Source: Pantoea sp. WMus005 (lineage in GTDB: Bacteria; Pseudomonadota; Gammaproteobacteria; Enterobacterales; Enterobacteriaceae). From it: a DNA stretch of 64,000 nt. The notes under the pieces were generated by a model. That model saw nothing but the letters and a program-made list of their open reading frames with translations, had not been told where the DNA came from and searched no databases. The DNA lies in assembly GCF_013415305.1 (NCBI RefSeq), contig NZ_JACBXU010000001.1, positions 434,001-498,000 of the forward strand, written 5' to 3'. Positions 21,656 to 31,029 of the stretch are shown here, one piece after another (within the stretch, counting starts at the first letter, position 1; the number at the start of each line of letters is the position of its first letter). The position numbers were made by a program, and so were the translations under genes.

Positions 21656-23224
21656 ATGCTCGACACAAATTTGAAAACTCAGCTCAAGGCCTACCTTGAG
21701 AAATTAACCAAACCTGTTGAGTTGATTGCCACCCTGGATGAGGGTGCAAAATCAACCGAGATCCGTGAACTGTTGGTTGATATCGCCGGTTTGTCTGACA
21801 AAGTCAGCTTCCGCGAAGAGAACGATCGTCAGGTGCGTAAGCCCTCATTTCTGATCACCAACCCAGGTTCGAACAGCGGCCCGCGTTTCGCCGGTTCACC
21901 TCTGGGTCACGAATTTACCTCACTGGTGCTGGCACTGTTACAGACTGGTGGGCATCCGTCGAAAGAAGCACAGAGCCTGCTTGATCAGATTGCCGCGCTG
22001 GACAGTGACTTCCATTTCGAAACTTACTATTCACTTTCATGCCATAACTGTCCTGATGTCGTCCAGGCGCTGAACCTGATGGCGGTAGTTAACCCGCGCA
22101 TCAGCCACACCGCTATCGACGGTGGTTTGTTCCAGAACGAGATTCAGGAACGTAACGTGATGGGTGTGCCAGCGGTTTACCTCAACGGTAAAGAGTTTGG
22201 TCAGGGCCGCATGAGCCTGGCGGAAATCGTCAGCAAAGTAGACACCAACGCGGACAAACGCGCAGCGGAAGAGCTGAACAAGCGTGACGCCTATGAAGTT
22301 CTGATTATCGGCAGCGGCCCGGCGGGCGCAGCGGCAGCCATCTACTCAGCGCGTAAGGGCATCCGTACTGGTCTGATGGGCGAACGTTTTGGCGGCCAGG
22401 TGCTGGACACGGTGGATATTGAAAACTATATCTCCGTCCCAAAAACCGAAGGCGCAAAACTGGCGGGTTCACTGCGCGCACACGTTGATGATTACAACGT
22501 GGATGTCATTGAAAGCCAGAGTGCCATCAAATTAATCCCGGCTGCGAAAGAGGGCGGACTGCACGCCATCGAAACCGCCTCCGGCGCAGTGCTGAAATCA
22601 CGCAGTATCATCCTGGCGACTGGCGCACGCTGGCGTAACATGGGTGTGCCGGGTGAAGAAGAGTATCGCACCAAAGGCGTCACCTACTGCCCGCACTGTG
22701 ATGGCCCGCTGTTTAAAGGCAAGCGCACAGCAGTGATCGGCGGCGGTAACTCCGGCGTGGAAGCGGCCATTGACCTGGCCGGTATCGTTGAACACGTTAC
22801 GCTGCTGGAGTTTGCCGGTGAGATGCGTGCCGACCAGGTGCTGCAGGATAAACTGCGCAGCCTGAAGAACGTTGATGTGATCCTGAACGCGCAGACCACC
22901 GAAGTGAAAGGCGACGGCACTAAAGTGACTGGCCTGCACTATATCGACCGTACCACGCAGACCACCCATGAGCTGCCGCTCTCCGGTATCTTCGTTCAGA
23001 TCGGTCTGCTGCCAAATACCCCATGGCTGGAAGGCGCCGTTGAGCGCAACAAAATGGGTGAGATCATCATCGATGGTAAATGCGAAACCAGCCTGAAAGG
23101 CGTGTTCGCAGCGGGCGACTGCACCACCGTGCCGTATAAGCAGATCATCATCGCCAGCGGCGAAGGTGCTAAAGCCTCACTGAGTGCTTTTGACTATCTG
23201 ATTCGTACTCATTCGGCTGAATAA
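21656..23224 (+). CDS. ahpF: Alkyl hydroperoxide reductase subunit F
   Basis: NADH-dependent flavoprotein disulfide reductase that regenerates AhpC. The 522-residue protein has an N-terminal tandem thioredoxin-fold domain with CHNC (Cys129/Cys132), an FAD-binding [10 protein letters not shown] motif near residue 218, the CPHC redox pair near residue 345, and the NAD(H) motif [10 protein letters not shown]. All catalytic cysteines are present. Second gene of ahpCF, with a terminator after it. Confidence 0.98.
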   Translation: MLDTNLKTQLKAYLEKLTKPVELIATLDEGAKSTEIRELLVDIAGLSDKVSFREENDRQVRKPSFLITNPGSNSGPRFAGSPLGHEFTSLVLALLQTGGHPSKEAQSLLDQIAALDSDFHFETYYSLSCHNCPDVVQALNLMAVVNPRISHTAIDGGLFQNEIQERNVMGVPAVYLNGKEFGQGRMSLAEIVSKVDTNADKRAAEELNKRDAYEVLIIGSGPAGAAAAIYSARKGIRTGLMGERFGGQVLDTVDIENYISVPKTEGAKLAGSLRAHVDDYNVDVIESQSAIKLIPAAKEGGLHAIETASGAVLKSRSIILATGARWRNMGVPGEEEYRTKGVTYCPHCDGPLFKGKRTAVIGGGNSGVEAAIDLAGIVEHVTLLEFAGEMRADQVLQDKLRSLKNVDVILNAQTTEVKGDGTKVTGLHYIDRTTQTTHELPLSGIFVQIGLLPNTPWLEGAVERNKMGEIIIDGKCETSLKGVFAAGDCTTVPYKQIIIASGEGAKASLSAFDYLIRTHSAE

Positions 23225-23243
23225 CTTTCACCAGCCAGACAAT

Positions 23244-23278
23244 AGCCCTTCAGCCTCCGAGCTGAGGGGCTTTTTTTT
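23244..23278 (+). terminator. Terminator of ahpCF
   Basis: An 11-bp stem with one G-T pair (23244-23254 with 23261-23271), followed by eight T. Confidence 0.92.
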
Positions 23279-23284
23279 AACCTG

Positions 23285-24244
23285 TTAATAGCCTGCCAGC
23301 GTCATCAGCATCATCCAGACTGGCGTCGTCACCGCTGCCAGTACCGTAGAAAAGAGCATGCTGGCCGCCGCCGGGCCGGTAATGACATTAAACTTCTGCG
23401 ACATCAGATAGACGTTAACCCCGACCGCCATCGATCCCAGCAGCACCACCACTTTACTCTCCAGCGGCGGCAGACCGGTCAGCCACGCGATAGCCCATAC
23501 CGTCATTGGTTGCAGCACCAGCTTCAGCAGGCAAATGGTATAGCTCTCTTTCAGGCCATCCCGCACCCGATAGTGCGCCAGGCTCATGCCCAGCGTCACC
23601 AGCGACAGCGGCGCGGCCAGCGAGGCCAGCATTTTTAGCGGTTCTGCGGCCAGCACCGGCAACGGACGTTGCAGAAAACTCCAGGCTGTTCCACTGAGAA
23701 TGCCAATGATCAGCGGATTCTTCAGTACGCCGAGCAGGGTGCGCCAGAGACCTTCCAGCGAGAAGCTGCCTTGTTTTGCCCACTCGACCGAAACGGTCAG
23801 TAAGGTCCAGAGGATCAGGCTGTTAAATACCAGCACCAGCGCCACCGGGGGCAGGGCTTCCGGCCCGAGCAGTACCGTTGCCACCGGGATGCCCAGCATC
23901 ACGTTATTGGAAAAGATGCCGCCCAGCGCAAAGACCGAAGCCGCCACGCCATCCAGATTAAACACTCTGGTTGCCAGCACTCTCCCCACGATAAACACCA
24001 GCAGGCAACTGCCAAAGAAGGCCAGTAACAGGCGCGCATCCACCGGCGGACTTTGCGAAAAGGTGCTCATCACCCGAAACAGCATGCAGGGTAGCGCGAC
24101 ATTAAACACAAAGCGGTTCATCCCTTCGCTGATGCTGGCAGGCCATTTTCCGAGGCGCGTCAGGCAGTATCCCAGCAGAATCAGGATAAACAGCGGAGCT
24201 GAGAGATAAATTTGATGGCTTAAGCTTTCAAACAGGCGCGGCAT
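23285..24244 (-). CDS. AEC-family (auxin efflux carrier) transporter
   Basis: 319-residue inner-membrane protein with about ten hydrophobic segments, of the AEC family. The conserved stretches NRFVFNVALPCMLF, FSNNVMLGIPV and KNPLIIGILSG are typical. Bacterial members move malonate, malate or other organic acids; auxin transport is only the family name. Substrate unknown. It is convergent with ahpF, stands alone on the minus strand, and is followed upstream by the AT-rich segment. Confidence 0.85.
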   Translation of the reverse strand: MPRLFESLSHQIYLSAPLFILILLGYCLTRLGKWPASISEGMNRFVFNVALPCMLFRVMSTFSQSPPVDARLLLAFFGSCLLVFIVGRVLATRVFNLDGVAASVFALGGIFSNNVMLGIPVATVLLGPEALPPVALVLVFNSLILWTLLTVSVEWAKQGSFSLEGLWRTLLGVLKNPLIIGILSGTAWSFLQRPLPVLAAEPLKMLASLAAPLSLVTLGMSLAHYRVRDGLKESYTICLLKLVLQPMTVWAIAWLTGLPPLESKVVVLLGSMAVGVNVYLMSQKFNVITGPAAASMLFSTVLAAVTTPVWMMLMTLAGY

Positions 24245-24341
24245 AGAGAGAGTCTGATCAGACGATGATTAGTTACCAGACTAACAAATTGCTAACTAAC
24301 TGTTAACTGTAACGGTGCCTGGAATGAGCGTTGCCGGGACG

Positions 24342-24542
24342 CTAACCTAACCAGCGTCGCGCCTGTTGATCGCTGATATCCCGGTAATAGACGCGATGAA
24401 TGATTTCGCCGCAGCCCGGACAATGGGCGGAAATATAGGTGGAGAAGTAATGTCTGCCATTGGGTGCGACGGCACCCTGACGTTCAATAATAATGTCCTG
24501 CCATCGATGGCGGTGGGGAATAAGCACTAAAAATCGCATCAT
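24342..24542 (-). CDS. Small CxxC protein of unknown function
   Basis: A 66-residue reading frame that I do not recognise. It is basic and aromatic-rich with one CPGC motif near the middle (AHCPGCGEIIH) followed by a His, so a half zinc-ribbon is possible. Two adjacent Met codons (24542 and 24539) could start it. No homologue comes to mind and no operon partner is present; it sits between the AEC gene and the AT-rich gap. Real gene status is probable but unproven. Confidence 0.5.
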   Translation of the reverse strand: MMRFLVLIPHRHRWQDIIIERQGAVAPNGRHYFSTYISAHCPGCGEIIHRVYYRDISDQQARRWLG

Positions 24543-25380
24543 ACATCCTGAATAGTATGAAGTTCCGCTTCAGGAGCGTTTAACTCCATGAAATAAAGTG
24601 TTTTTTACGATGATGCTGCGCGCAGGTTAATTATTATGGGGCGGCCTCAATTCTGCGGAAATTATTACCGGTAAGATTCATCAATAACGGGTACCTATAA
24701 AGAGGTATTTTCTGACGCCGGCGGCATTAAGCCTTTTTTTACATCGATAGGCGTTGATCAGGATCATAGGAAATGTTGCATGGTCTATTAATTACTAACG
24801 ACTCTGTTTTTTCTGCTACGTCTTATTGCATGGACTCAGGCGTAACACGACCCGGAGACTGATCTCAGCAGGGTAAAGCTGAACAATCTGGTTCTGAACA
24901 GAGTCAGAACCCTGGCGTGGACCACATTTAACGTTCAGATCATTTCATGACAATATAAAGAGTAATAACAGAGTGCTTATAAAGCGGGTTAAAGCATGGT
25001 TGATATTTTTGAGGAAAAACACTTTATGAACAATTTTCTTGAATAGAGTAGTAAACCTCATTATTTATCACATTGGTTTAACACTAAATCAATGAAAGCT
25101 TATCTTATTTGATATATTGATTCGAAAATAAAGCGATAAAAGAAATATCAAATGAATATTGATATTTCTTATTTTTATAAACAATAATATTGTATGCTAA
25201 TAAATTAATTATTTTTAGGTTTAAATTCTGACTTAAAGCTATATATCCCGCACCTCGTAATTTTTTATTTTGATAGATATGTCCTTTACGGAATAAGTCT
25301 CTTAATTTATGATTCTATAAATAATTACACAATGCTTTTGCTTGATAGAATTTCAGTGATGTCGTTCTGGAGGTTGCTAG
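24543..25380. other. AT-rich gene-free region upstream of the fimbrial operon
   Basis: 838 bp without a convincing gene, clearly AT-rich, especially from about 24950 on. It must contain the fimbrial promoter. Seen inside: an 8-bp hairpin at 24890-24911 (GGTTCTGA / TCAGAACC) and a 12-bp inverted repeat at 25140-25170. No regulator or recombinase gene is present. The composition fits an H-NS-silenced, horizontally gained region; that is inference. Confidence 0.6.
25140..25170. repeat. 12-bp perfect inverted repeat upstream of fimbrial operon
   Basis: Arms 25140-25151 and 25159-25170 (core AGAAATATCAA / TTGATATTTCT) flank a 7-bp spacer, about 210 bp before the chaperone start. It could be an operator or an RNA hairpin in the leader; there is no matching second copy that would suggest inversion. 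Confidence 0.65.
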
Positions 25381-26085
25381 GTGCTATTTTTTGTTTTAAT
25401 CAGAAAGTTTTCATTTTTTTTCATAACGGCTTTTTTATTTGCTTCTTTTTCTGTTTCGGCTGCAGGTGGCGTTTCAATACAGGGCACGCGTATTATCTAT
25501 CCTCAGAACTCCCGTCAGGAAAGTATTTCTCTACGAAATTCCTCTGCAACGGATTCGTTTCTGGTCCAGTCATGGATAGAAAATGCCAACGGAAAAAAAT
25601 CAAAAGACTTTATTGTTACGCCTCCGTTATATCTCAGTGGCCCTAAAAACGAGAATACGCTGCGATTGATGCTTGCCGCACCTGATATAGCGGGAGACAG
25701 AGAGGTTTTATACTATTTCGTGGCCAAAGCGATCCCTTCTATTGATAGCAAGGACACTTCCGGGAGAAGTGTTATTCGTATTGCTGCAGCAAGTCGAATT
25801 AAACTCTTTATTCGCCCGTCTGGCCTTAAAATAAAGCCAGAGAAAGCACCCGCTGAACTCAGCTTTAAACGGTTGGGTAAAAAAATAGAAATCACTAACC
25901 CTACACCCTATTATATTACGATGACAGAGATTAAACACAGCGGACGTTCTATCGCTGGAGTAATGGTTCCACCTATTGGCACCATGCTGTTAGATACCCC
26001 TTCAGATAGTAATAATACGCTGACTTTTAGTACTATCAATGATAGCGGAGCCATTACTAAACCCCAGACAGTTATAATAAAATGA
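25381..26085 (+). CDS. Periplasmic fimbrial chaperone (PapD/FimC family)
   Basis: 234-residue Sec-exported chaperone that stabilises pilus subunits by donor-strand complementation and delivers them to the usher. It has a signal peptide to about residue 27 (SVSA), a first Ig-like domain with the subunit-anchoring Arg in GTRIIYP and Lys in RIKLFIRP, and a shorter second domain. No cysteines, and a short F1-G1 loop, so the FGS type. The start is GTG with GGAGG 7 nt upstream; no ATG fits. First gene of the operon, which is unusual since the major pilin often comes first. Confidence 0.9.
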   Translation: MLFFVLIRKFSFFFITAFLFASFSVSAAGGVSIQGTRIIYPQNSRQESISLRNSSATDSFLVQSWIENANGKKSKDFIVTPPLYLSGPKNENTLRLMLAAPDIAGDREVLYYFVAKAIPSIDSKDTSGRSVIRIAAASRIKLFIRPSGLKIKPEKAPAELSFKRLGKKIEITNPTPYYITMTEIKHSGRSIAGVMVPPIGTMLLDTPSDSNNTLTFSTINDSGAITKPQTVIIK

Positions 26086-26160
26086 TAAAGTTAAAATAAT
26101 TTATTATAAAAGATAATGCTTTTGCCAATGTAATTTTTATCCGGGTGAACAGGTTTTATT

Positions 26161-28749
26161 TTGAAAAATAATAAGCAGGGGATATCTTGCATTGCGTTTT
26201 CTGCCTGGGGTGTTTTAATGGCAATTTCCGGCGTTGTTCATGCTGAAATCCAGTTTGACGCATCAATGATTTCCAATGATATTGATTCTGTGGCGGATTT
26301 ATCACGATTTTCCAGCAAGGGTGCTCAGCTTCCAGGGACATATTTCGTCGATGTTTATCTGAACAGAAATAGCATTGCTTCCCGGAATATACGGTTTGTT
26401 TCCGCCGATGATGAAAAGCCTGAAAATAATTTGCGTGATTCAACCGGTCTGATGCCATGCCTTACCACAAAAGACCTTGTTGAAATGGGGGTGAAAACTA
26501 CTGCGTTTCCTGAGTTAACCAGGCGTCCAGTGGATCAGTGCCTCTCTCCGGGCAGATATATTCCTGATGCCAGGGTTATTTTTGATTTTCAGAAAATGCG
26601 CCTGGACATCAGCATTCCGCAAGTCGCCTTACAGAATAATCCTCGCGGTTGGATTCCACCTGAGCAATGGGATGAAGGCATCAGTGCAGCTTTAATGAGC
26701 TGGCAATTCAGCGGAAGTGAAAACCATGGCGAGTATGGTAACAGCCACAGTCAATATCTGAACCTGATGAGCGGGTTTAATGTTGGCCCCTGGCGTCTGC
26801 GGGATAATAGCACCTGGAGTTATTACGAAAATCGTTACAGCCGTAAACAGCAATGGCAACACATTAACACCTACCTCCAGCGCGCTATTATCCCGTGGCG
26901 TAGTGAGTTGACGCTTGGCGACAGCTCGACGAGTAGCGATGTGTTTGATCCTCTGGCTTTTCGCGGGGTGAGAATAGCAACAGATGATGAAATGTATCCG
27001 GAGACCATGCGTGGCTATGCGCCTGTTGTAAAAGGAATAGCAGGGAGTAATGCAGAAGTCAGTATTCGGCAGAATGGTAGTGTTATTTACCGTACCTATG
27101 TTGCCGCAGGGGCTTTCGTTATTAACGATCTATATCCACTCTCTTCGGGTGGCGATCTTGAGGTGGCAGTGACCGAGGCCGATGGCTCCGTAAGGGTATT
27201 TACGGTTCCTTATTCTTCTGTACCGGTGCTGCAACGTGCAGGGCATATTCGCTACGGTATGACTGCTGGTCGCTATCGCAATACGTCAGATCGCTATGAT
27301 AAACCGGCATTTATGCAGGGAACTCTCCTTATGGGTTTGCCTCATAATTTAACCGCCTATAGCGGTGTTCAACTGGCTGATCAATACCGAGCGTTCGCGT
27401 TGGGTGCAGGGGTAAATTTAGGTATGTGGGGGGCGGCATCTGCCGATATTACCCAGGCAACCAGTACGCTGGCAGACGGTTCCAGGCACCAGGGGCAGTC
27501 GTTGCGTTTTCTTTTTGGTCGCTCGCTGGTTTCCACAGGAACCACGTTTCAATTAGTTGGATACCGTTATTCTACAGAGGGATTCCACACGCTGGATGAA
27601 ACGGCACTGAAGAGAATGTCGGGATGGATGAATAACACCCTGGATGTGGATGCGGCAGGACGTCCGCTGAAGCAAAACTGGGTTGATCACTACGATCTGT
27701 ACAGCAATAAACGTGACCGATTTCAGGCAAATATCACTCAACGTCTGGGGGATATGGGCTCTTTGTATCTCACGGGGACCCGTCAGACCTATTGGAACAA
27801 CGCATCAACGACTCATTCTCTTCAGGCTGGTTTTAGCAGCGTCTTTAAAAAGATTAATTACAGCGTTTCTTATGGACAAACCCGCTACAGCGGGCAAAAG
27901 AGTGCCGATAAAACGCTTTATCTCACACTGTCAGTGCCACTGAATGATTTATTTGCAGACGGCAACAACCACTCTTTGTGGGCGAATTACAGTGCGAATC
28001 GAGACAATCAGGGACATATCACAAATCAGGTTGGTCTGAGCGGTACCGCACTGGAGGAAGGAAATCTCAACTGGGCCGTTTCTCAAGGGTATGGACGTCG
28101 GGATGGCGGAAGCGGTGATGCTTCCCTGGCCTACCAGGGGACCTATGGCAATGCCTCTGCGGGATATGGCTACAGCCGTAACTATAAGCAGTATCGTTAC
28201 GGGCTGTCTGGTAGTGCAGTTCTGCATAGCGGCGGGTTAACACTCGGGCAGCCGCTGGGTATCACCAATGTATTGGTGGCGGCGCCGGGCGCTGCCGGTG
28301 TTCCGGTAGCAAATGCCACAGGCATCCGCACGGACGCCAGGGGATATACTTTGTTGCCTTACGCCAGCATGTATCGGGAAAACAGAATCGCGCTGGACGT
28401 TAATCAACTGGATGACCATACGGAAATCGATAACGCAGTAACCCGTGTTGTCCCTACGCATGGGGCGCTGGTGCGAGCAGATTTTAAGACTCGCACGGGA
28501 TTTCGCGTTCTTATGACGCTAATGCATAAGAATCAACCCTTACCATTTGGTTCTACCGTCAGCATCGTCGGCGGAGAAAACAGTGGTCTGGTTGGGGATG
28601 GGGGACAGGTTTATTTGTCTGGAATGGCTTTGAAAGGAGAACTGAAAGCGAAGTGGGGACAGGGCGCCGAACAGCAATGTACGGTGCGATATGTGTTGCC
28701 AGTGAAAACGCAGTCCGTTCTCGTTCAGCATCAGGAAGTCTGTCGTTAG
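26161..28749 (+). CDS. Outer membrane fimbrial usher (FimD/PapC family)
   Basis: 862-residue usher forming the outer-membrane pore through which the pilus is assembled. A signal peptide ends near VHA (residue 28). An N-terminal chaperone-binding domain follows (EIQFDASMI, GTYFVDVYLN), then a 24-strand barrel with plug and two C-terminal domains. The C-terminal cysteine pair (QQCTVRY and EVCR) is typical. The start is TTG at 26161, giving a complete signal peptide; an ATG at 26218 would remove its basic part. Base composition is lower in GC than the chromosomal backbone genes nearby. Confidence 0.92.
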   Translation: MKNNKQGISCIAFSAWGVLMAISGVVHAEIQFDASMISNDIDSVADLSRFSSKGAQLPGTYFVDVYLNRNSIASRNIRFVSADDEKPENNLRDSTGLMPCLTTKDLVEMGVKTTAFPELTRRPVDQCLSPGRYIPDARVIFDFQKMRLDISIPQVALQNNPRGWIPPEQWDEGISAALMSWQFSGSENHGEYGNSHSQYLNLMSGFNVGPWRLRDNSTWSYYENRYSRKQQWQHINTYLQRAIIPWRSELTLGDSSTSSDVFDPLAFRGVRIATDDEMYPETMRGYAPVVKGIAGSNAEVSIRQNGSVIYRTYVAAGAFVINDLYPLSSGGDLEVAVTEADGSVRVFTVPYSSVPVLQRAGHIRYGMTAGRYRNTSDRYDKPAFMQGTLLMGLPHNLTAYSGVQLADQYRAFALGAGVNLGMWGAASADITQATSTLADGSRHQGQSLRFLFGRSLVSTGTTFQLVGYRYSTEGFHTLDETALKRMSGWMNNTLDVDAAGRPLKQNWVDHYDLYSNKRDRFQANITQRLGDMGSLYLTGTRQTYWNNASTTHSLQAGFSSVFKKINYSVSYGQTRYSGQKSADKTLYLTLSVPLNDLFADGNNHSLWANYSANRDNQGHITNQVGLSGTALEEGNLNWAVSQGYGRRDGGSGDASLAYQGTYGNASAGYGYSRNYKQYRYGLSGSAVLHSGGLTLGQPLGITNVLVAAPGAAGVPVANATGIRTDARGYTLLPYASMYRENRIALDVNQLDDHTEIDNAVTRVVPTHGALVRADFKTRTGFRVLMTLMHKNQPLPFGSTVSIVGGENSGLVGDGGQVYLSGMALKGELKAKWGQGAEQQCTVRYVLPVKTQSVLVQHQEVCR

Positions 28750-28839
28750 TGGCTAAAGGATTGGCTTTTTATTCACACCCCATTCGCGGTGATGTGAATT
28801 TCATTTAACTATCAAATTTTAAAAAAGGCTCTGCACAAT

Positions 28840-29388
28840 ATGAAGTTTATTAAATTTAAAAATGCTTTTGTTATGGGTGGCATTGCGGCTGCAATGTTAA
28901 CGGTTTCTATTGGGGCGCAGGCTGCTTCCGAATCCGCAACGATTAATATCTCCGCCAACGTAGTAGCGAATACCTGTACGCCGGATTGGACAGCGGCTGG
29001 AAAAGACGTGAACATGAACCGGGTATCGGTAGATGATTTTGGGAGTGACAAAATTGGTGCCACGCAACAATTCACTCTCAATTTGACAGAGTGTGGGGCG
29101 GGAACAACCAAAGTCAAAGTGACTGCTTCAGGTATAGCTGATACTACCGACAGCACTCTTTTTTCCAATACGTTGGCTGAAGGTGCGTCTGGAGTAGGTG
29201 TTGGGGTATGGGGAGGTCCGACTCAGGCAACTCAGCTCAATCCAGCAGGTAATAACAGCGTTGAATATGCGGTGTCAAACAATGCTGTCAATATGACGTT
29301 TTTAACCAAATTGATGAAAACGGGTACGGAAGCCGTTACCGCAGGTAATCTGAAAAGTATCGTTACACTGACTGTCGACTACGAGTAA
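28840..29388 (+). CDS. Fimbrial major subunit (type 1-like pilin)
   Basis: 182-residue pilin: signal peptide cut after AQA (about residue 28), disulfide cysteines 46 and 85, and a C-terminus ending TVDYE with the penultimate Tyr usual for subunits recognised by PapD-like chaperones. The pattern, size and the strong hairpin just after it indicate the abundant shaft subunit. Third gene of the operon, 91 bp after the usher. Confidence 0.88.
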   Translation: MKFIKFKNAFVMGGIAAAMLTVSIGAQAASESATINISANVVANTCTPDWTAAGKDVNMNRVSVDDFGSDKIGATQQFTLNLTECGAGTTKVKVTASGIADTTDSTLFSNTLAEGASGVGVGVWGGPTQATQLNPAGNNSVEYAVSNNAVNMTFLTKLMKTGTEAVTAGNLKSIVTLTVDYE

Positions 29389-29394
29389 TTCAAA

Positions 29395-29420
29395 AGGCAG
29401 TGGTCCTTAGATCACTGCCT
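29395..29420 (+). terminator. Attenuating hairpin after the major pilin
   Basis: AGGCAGTG (29395-29402) pairs with CACTGCCT (29413-29420), extendable by a G-T pair, followed by GTTTATTTATT. Lying 7 bp after the pilin stop and before the last gene, it would lower expression of the tip protein. Confidence 0.75.
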
Positions 29421-29447
29421 GTTTATTTATTATTCAGAGAGAGTTTT

Positions 29448-30218
29448 ATGATTGCTGTATTATCCAGAAAAAATGAAATCTATAAATTCAGCGGATCAGT
29501 TTTTGTTTTTCTGACAATGTTAAATTCATTGCCCGTTAACGCTGTAACCATTGAGGCTAACTCTCCAGGTTTAGCCGCGGTGGGAAAAAATACTACTGTT
29601 GTACTTGGTGGCGGTGGCGTCTATACGTTTGCGCTCAAAGCTACCGCCGATGGCAATGCTGTTCGTGATAGGGCAGCAGAGCAATGTCTGGATATCGTCT
29701 CGGGTACAATGACCGGAGTCACTATTACAGGTTGGGGGGCGTTAACCTCATCCCTGGCATGGGGAGCTTCACTTAATTATTCAGCAACGCTGAGTAATCA
29801 TTGTAATAATGAACTTCGGCGGTATGTGGGTTTGTGGAGTACAAAGGCGCCTGGCATATTCAGTGGCGACTGGGTAACTGTACCCGCAAACAGAACCTGC
29901 TCTGTAAATGTTGTCACCTCTCCAGCCATCCCTGACCTTGTACCAGGCAAAGCAGTCAACGCGATACAAATTACGTCTGCGTCAACCGGCACGGGAATGC
30001 TCGCTTTCAAACCCAATGCTAATAATGGCAGCAAAGGGACGATTACTGACGGAACACATTTTTTGACTTATTCTGTACCGGGTACAACGTGGAATAGTGG
30101 CACAGGGCAATGGACGGGAGGGTTGGGTGATTACTCGCTGAAACTGGATAATATTCCTGATCCAACAACGCCCGGTAAATATAAAGGAAATATGACAGCC
30201 ACAATTTCATGTGACTAA
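29448..30218 (+). CDS. Putative fimbrial minor subunit / tip adhesin
   Basis: 256 residues from the ATG at 29448, chosen because AGAGAG lies at the right distance and it yields a signal peptide ending near VNA (residue 32). I do not recognise a specific adhesin family. The mature part is rich in Gly, Thr, Asn and Trp, with four cysteines (80, 119, 151, 255). It ends in an alternating beta-strand (MTATISCD) like pilin C-terminal strands, so insertion into the pilus by donor-strand exchange is plausible. Last-gene position and low expected expression suggest a tip adhesin; the receptor is unknown. Confidence 0.65.
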   Translation: MIAVLSRKNEIYKFSGSVFVFLTMLNSLPVNAVTIEANSPGLAAVGKNTTVVLGGGGVYTFALKATADGNAVRDRAAEQCLDIVSGTMTGVTITGWGALTSSLAWGASLNYSATLSNHCNNELRRYVGLWSTKAPGIFSGDWVTVPANRTCSVNVVTSPAIPDLVPGKAVNAIQITSASTGTGMLAFKPNANNGSKGTITDGTHFLTYSVPGTTWNSGTGQWTGGLGDYSLKLDNIPDPTTPGKYKGNMTATISCD

Positions 30219-30900
30219 TCAGCGAGACCAGAATCGTAATGCAGTTAGGGTTGTGACCCATATGAAGAAAAGCGTAATGACACTGCAGAGACTGCGACAG
30301 TGAACATTATCGCCGCTTACAGTGCAGGCATTTCTCTGAACCGGTCAATTTCCGATCAGATTTTTTGCGACATATTCTTTGTCTCCCCTGGAGATTACTC
30401 TGCGTGAAACTCAGTTTTGTAGGTATCCGACAATCAATATGGCTTTGAGCCTGAAAAACATCACATTGATTAAATACCCTCAATATTCGTAATGTCTTCA
30501 TCAGAAGCATGAATACATTACCCTCTGAATGTATTTTCCGACGAACAGATCATCAAAAATGGCTATCAAGACGTGATGGAACTGAAGTGGATAAAGTGCC
30601 ATGAACAGCAGCACACCCGTCTGAAGATAGTGGTAAGAAATCGAATAATTGTCCTGCCCCAGCAGACCCATTTTTACTATAGGGTTGAACAACGATTTGA
30701 AAAGGAGGGCGAAGGGTAACATCCAGCGTTGTTATAGGCTCGCATACATCACTAACAGGCGGATTTGCATTGCCCTCATTGTTTTGTAACCCACACTCGT
30801 TTTCAGCAAGCTGAAAAGACGGATTGTCTTTGCCCTGAAGCAGGCTTGTGCAAACAAGCCCCTTCCCTTAAGCTGCTAATAGATGGAGTAATATCTATAT
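30219..30900. other. Gene-free region between the fimbrial operon and thiM
   Basis: 682 bp with no supported gene. A plus-strand frame of about 75 codons is open near 30500-30720 but lacks a good start and resembles nothing I know; it may be a remnant. Small palindromes occur: an 8-bp one at 30800-30817 and a 7-bp GCAA-loop hairpin at 30843-30860. An imperfect direct repeat (CGGATT...TTGCCCT) occurs around 30760-30780 and 30820-30835. Confidence 0.5.
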
Positions 30901-30982
30901 GACTCGGGGTGCCGCTTTCCACACGGAAAGGGCTGAGAAAAACCCGCTGACCTGAACTGGATAATGCCAGCGTAGGGAAGTC
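30901..30982 (+). ncRNA. TPP riboswitch (THI element) of thiMD
   Basis: The conserved TPP aptamer is clear: GGGGTGCC, then GGCTGAGA, then ACCTGAACTGGATAATGCCAGCG and GTAGGGAA in order. A terminal P1 stem is formed by GACT (30901-30904) and AGTC (30979-30982). It senses thiamine pyrophosphate. The short distance to the thiM ribosome-binding sequence (GGGAG at 31020-31024) suggests translational control as in E. coli thiM. Confidence 0.95.
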
Positions 30983-31029
30983 TGATGCCTGACCGCATTC
31001 GCCTTCTTGTTCGCCGGTTGGGAGCTACG

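Noticed and set aside
24543-25380. Invertible promoter element controlling fimbriae
   Set aside because: No pair of separated matching inverted repeats flanking a promoter and no recombinase gene nearby.
25332-25646. 104-codon frame overlapping the fimbrial chaperone start
   Set aside because: Phe-rich out-of-frame product; the chaperone frame has signal peptide, domain motifs and GGAGG.
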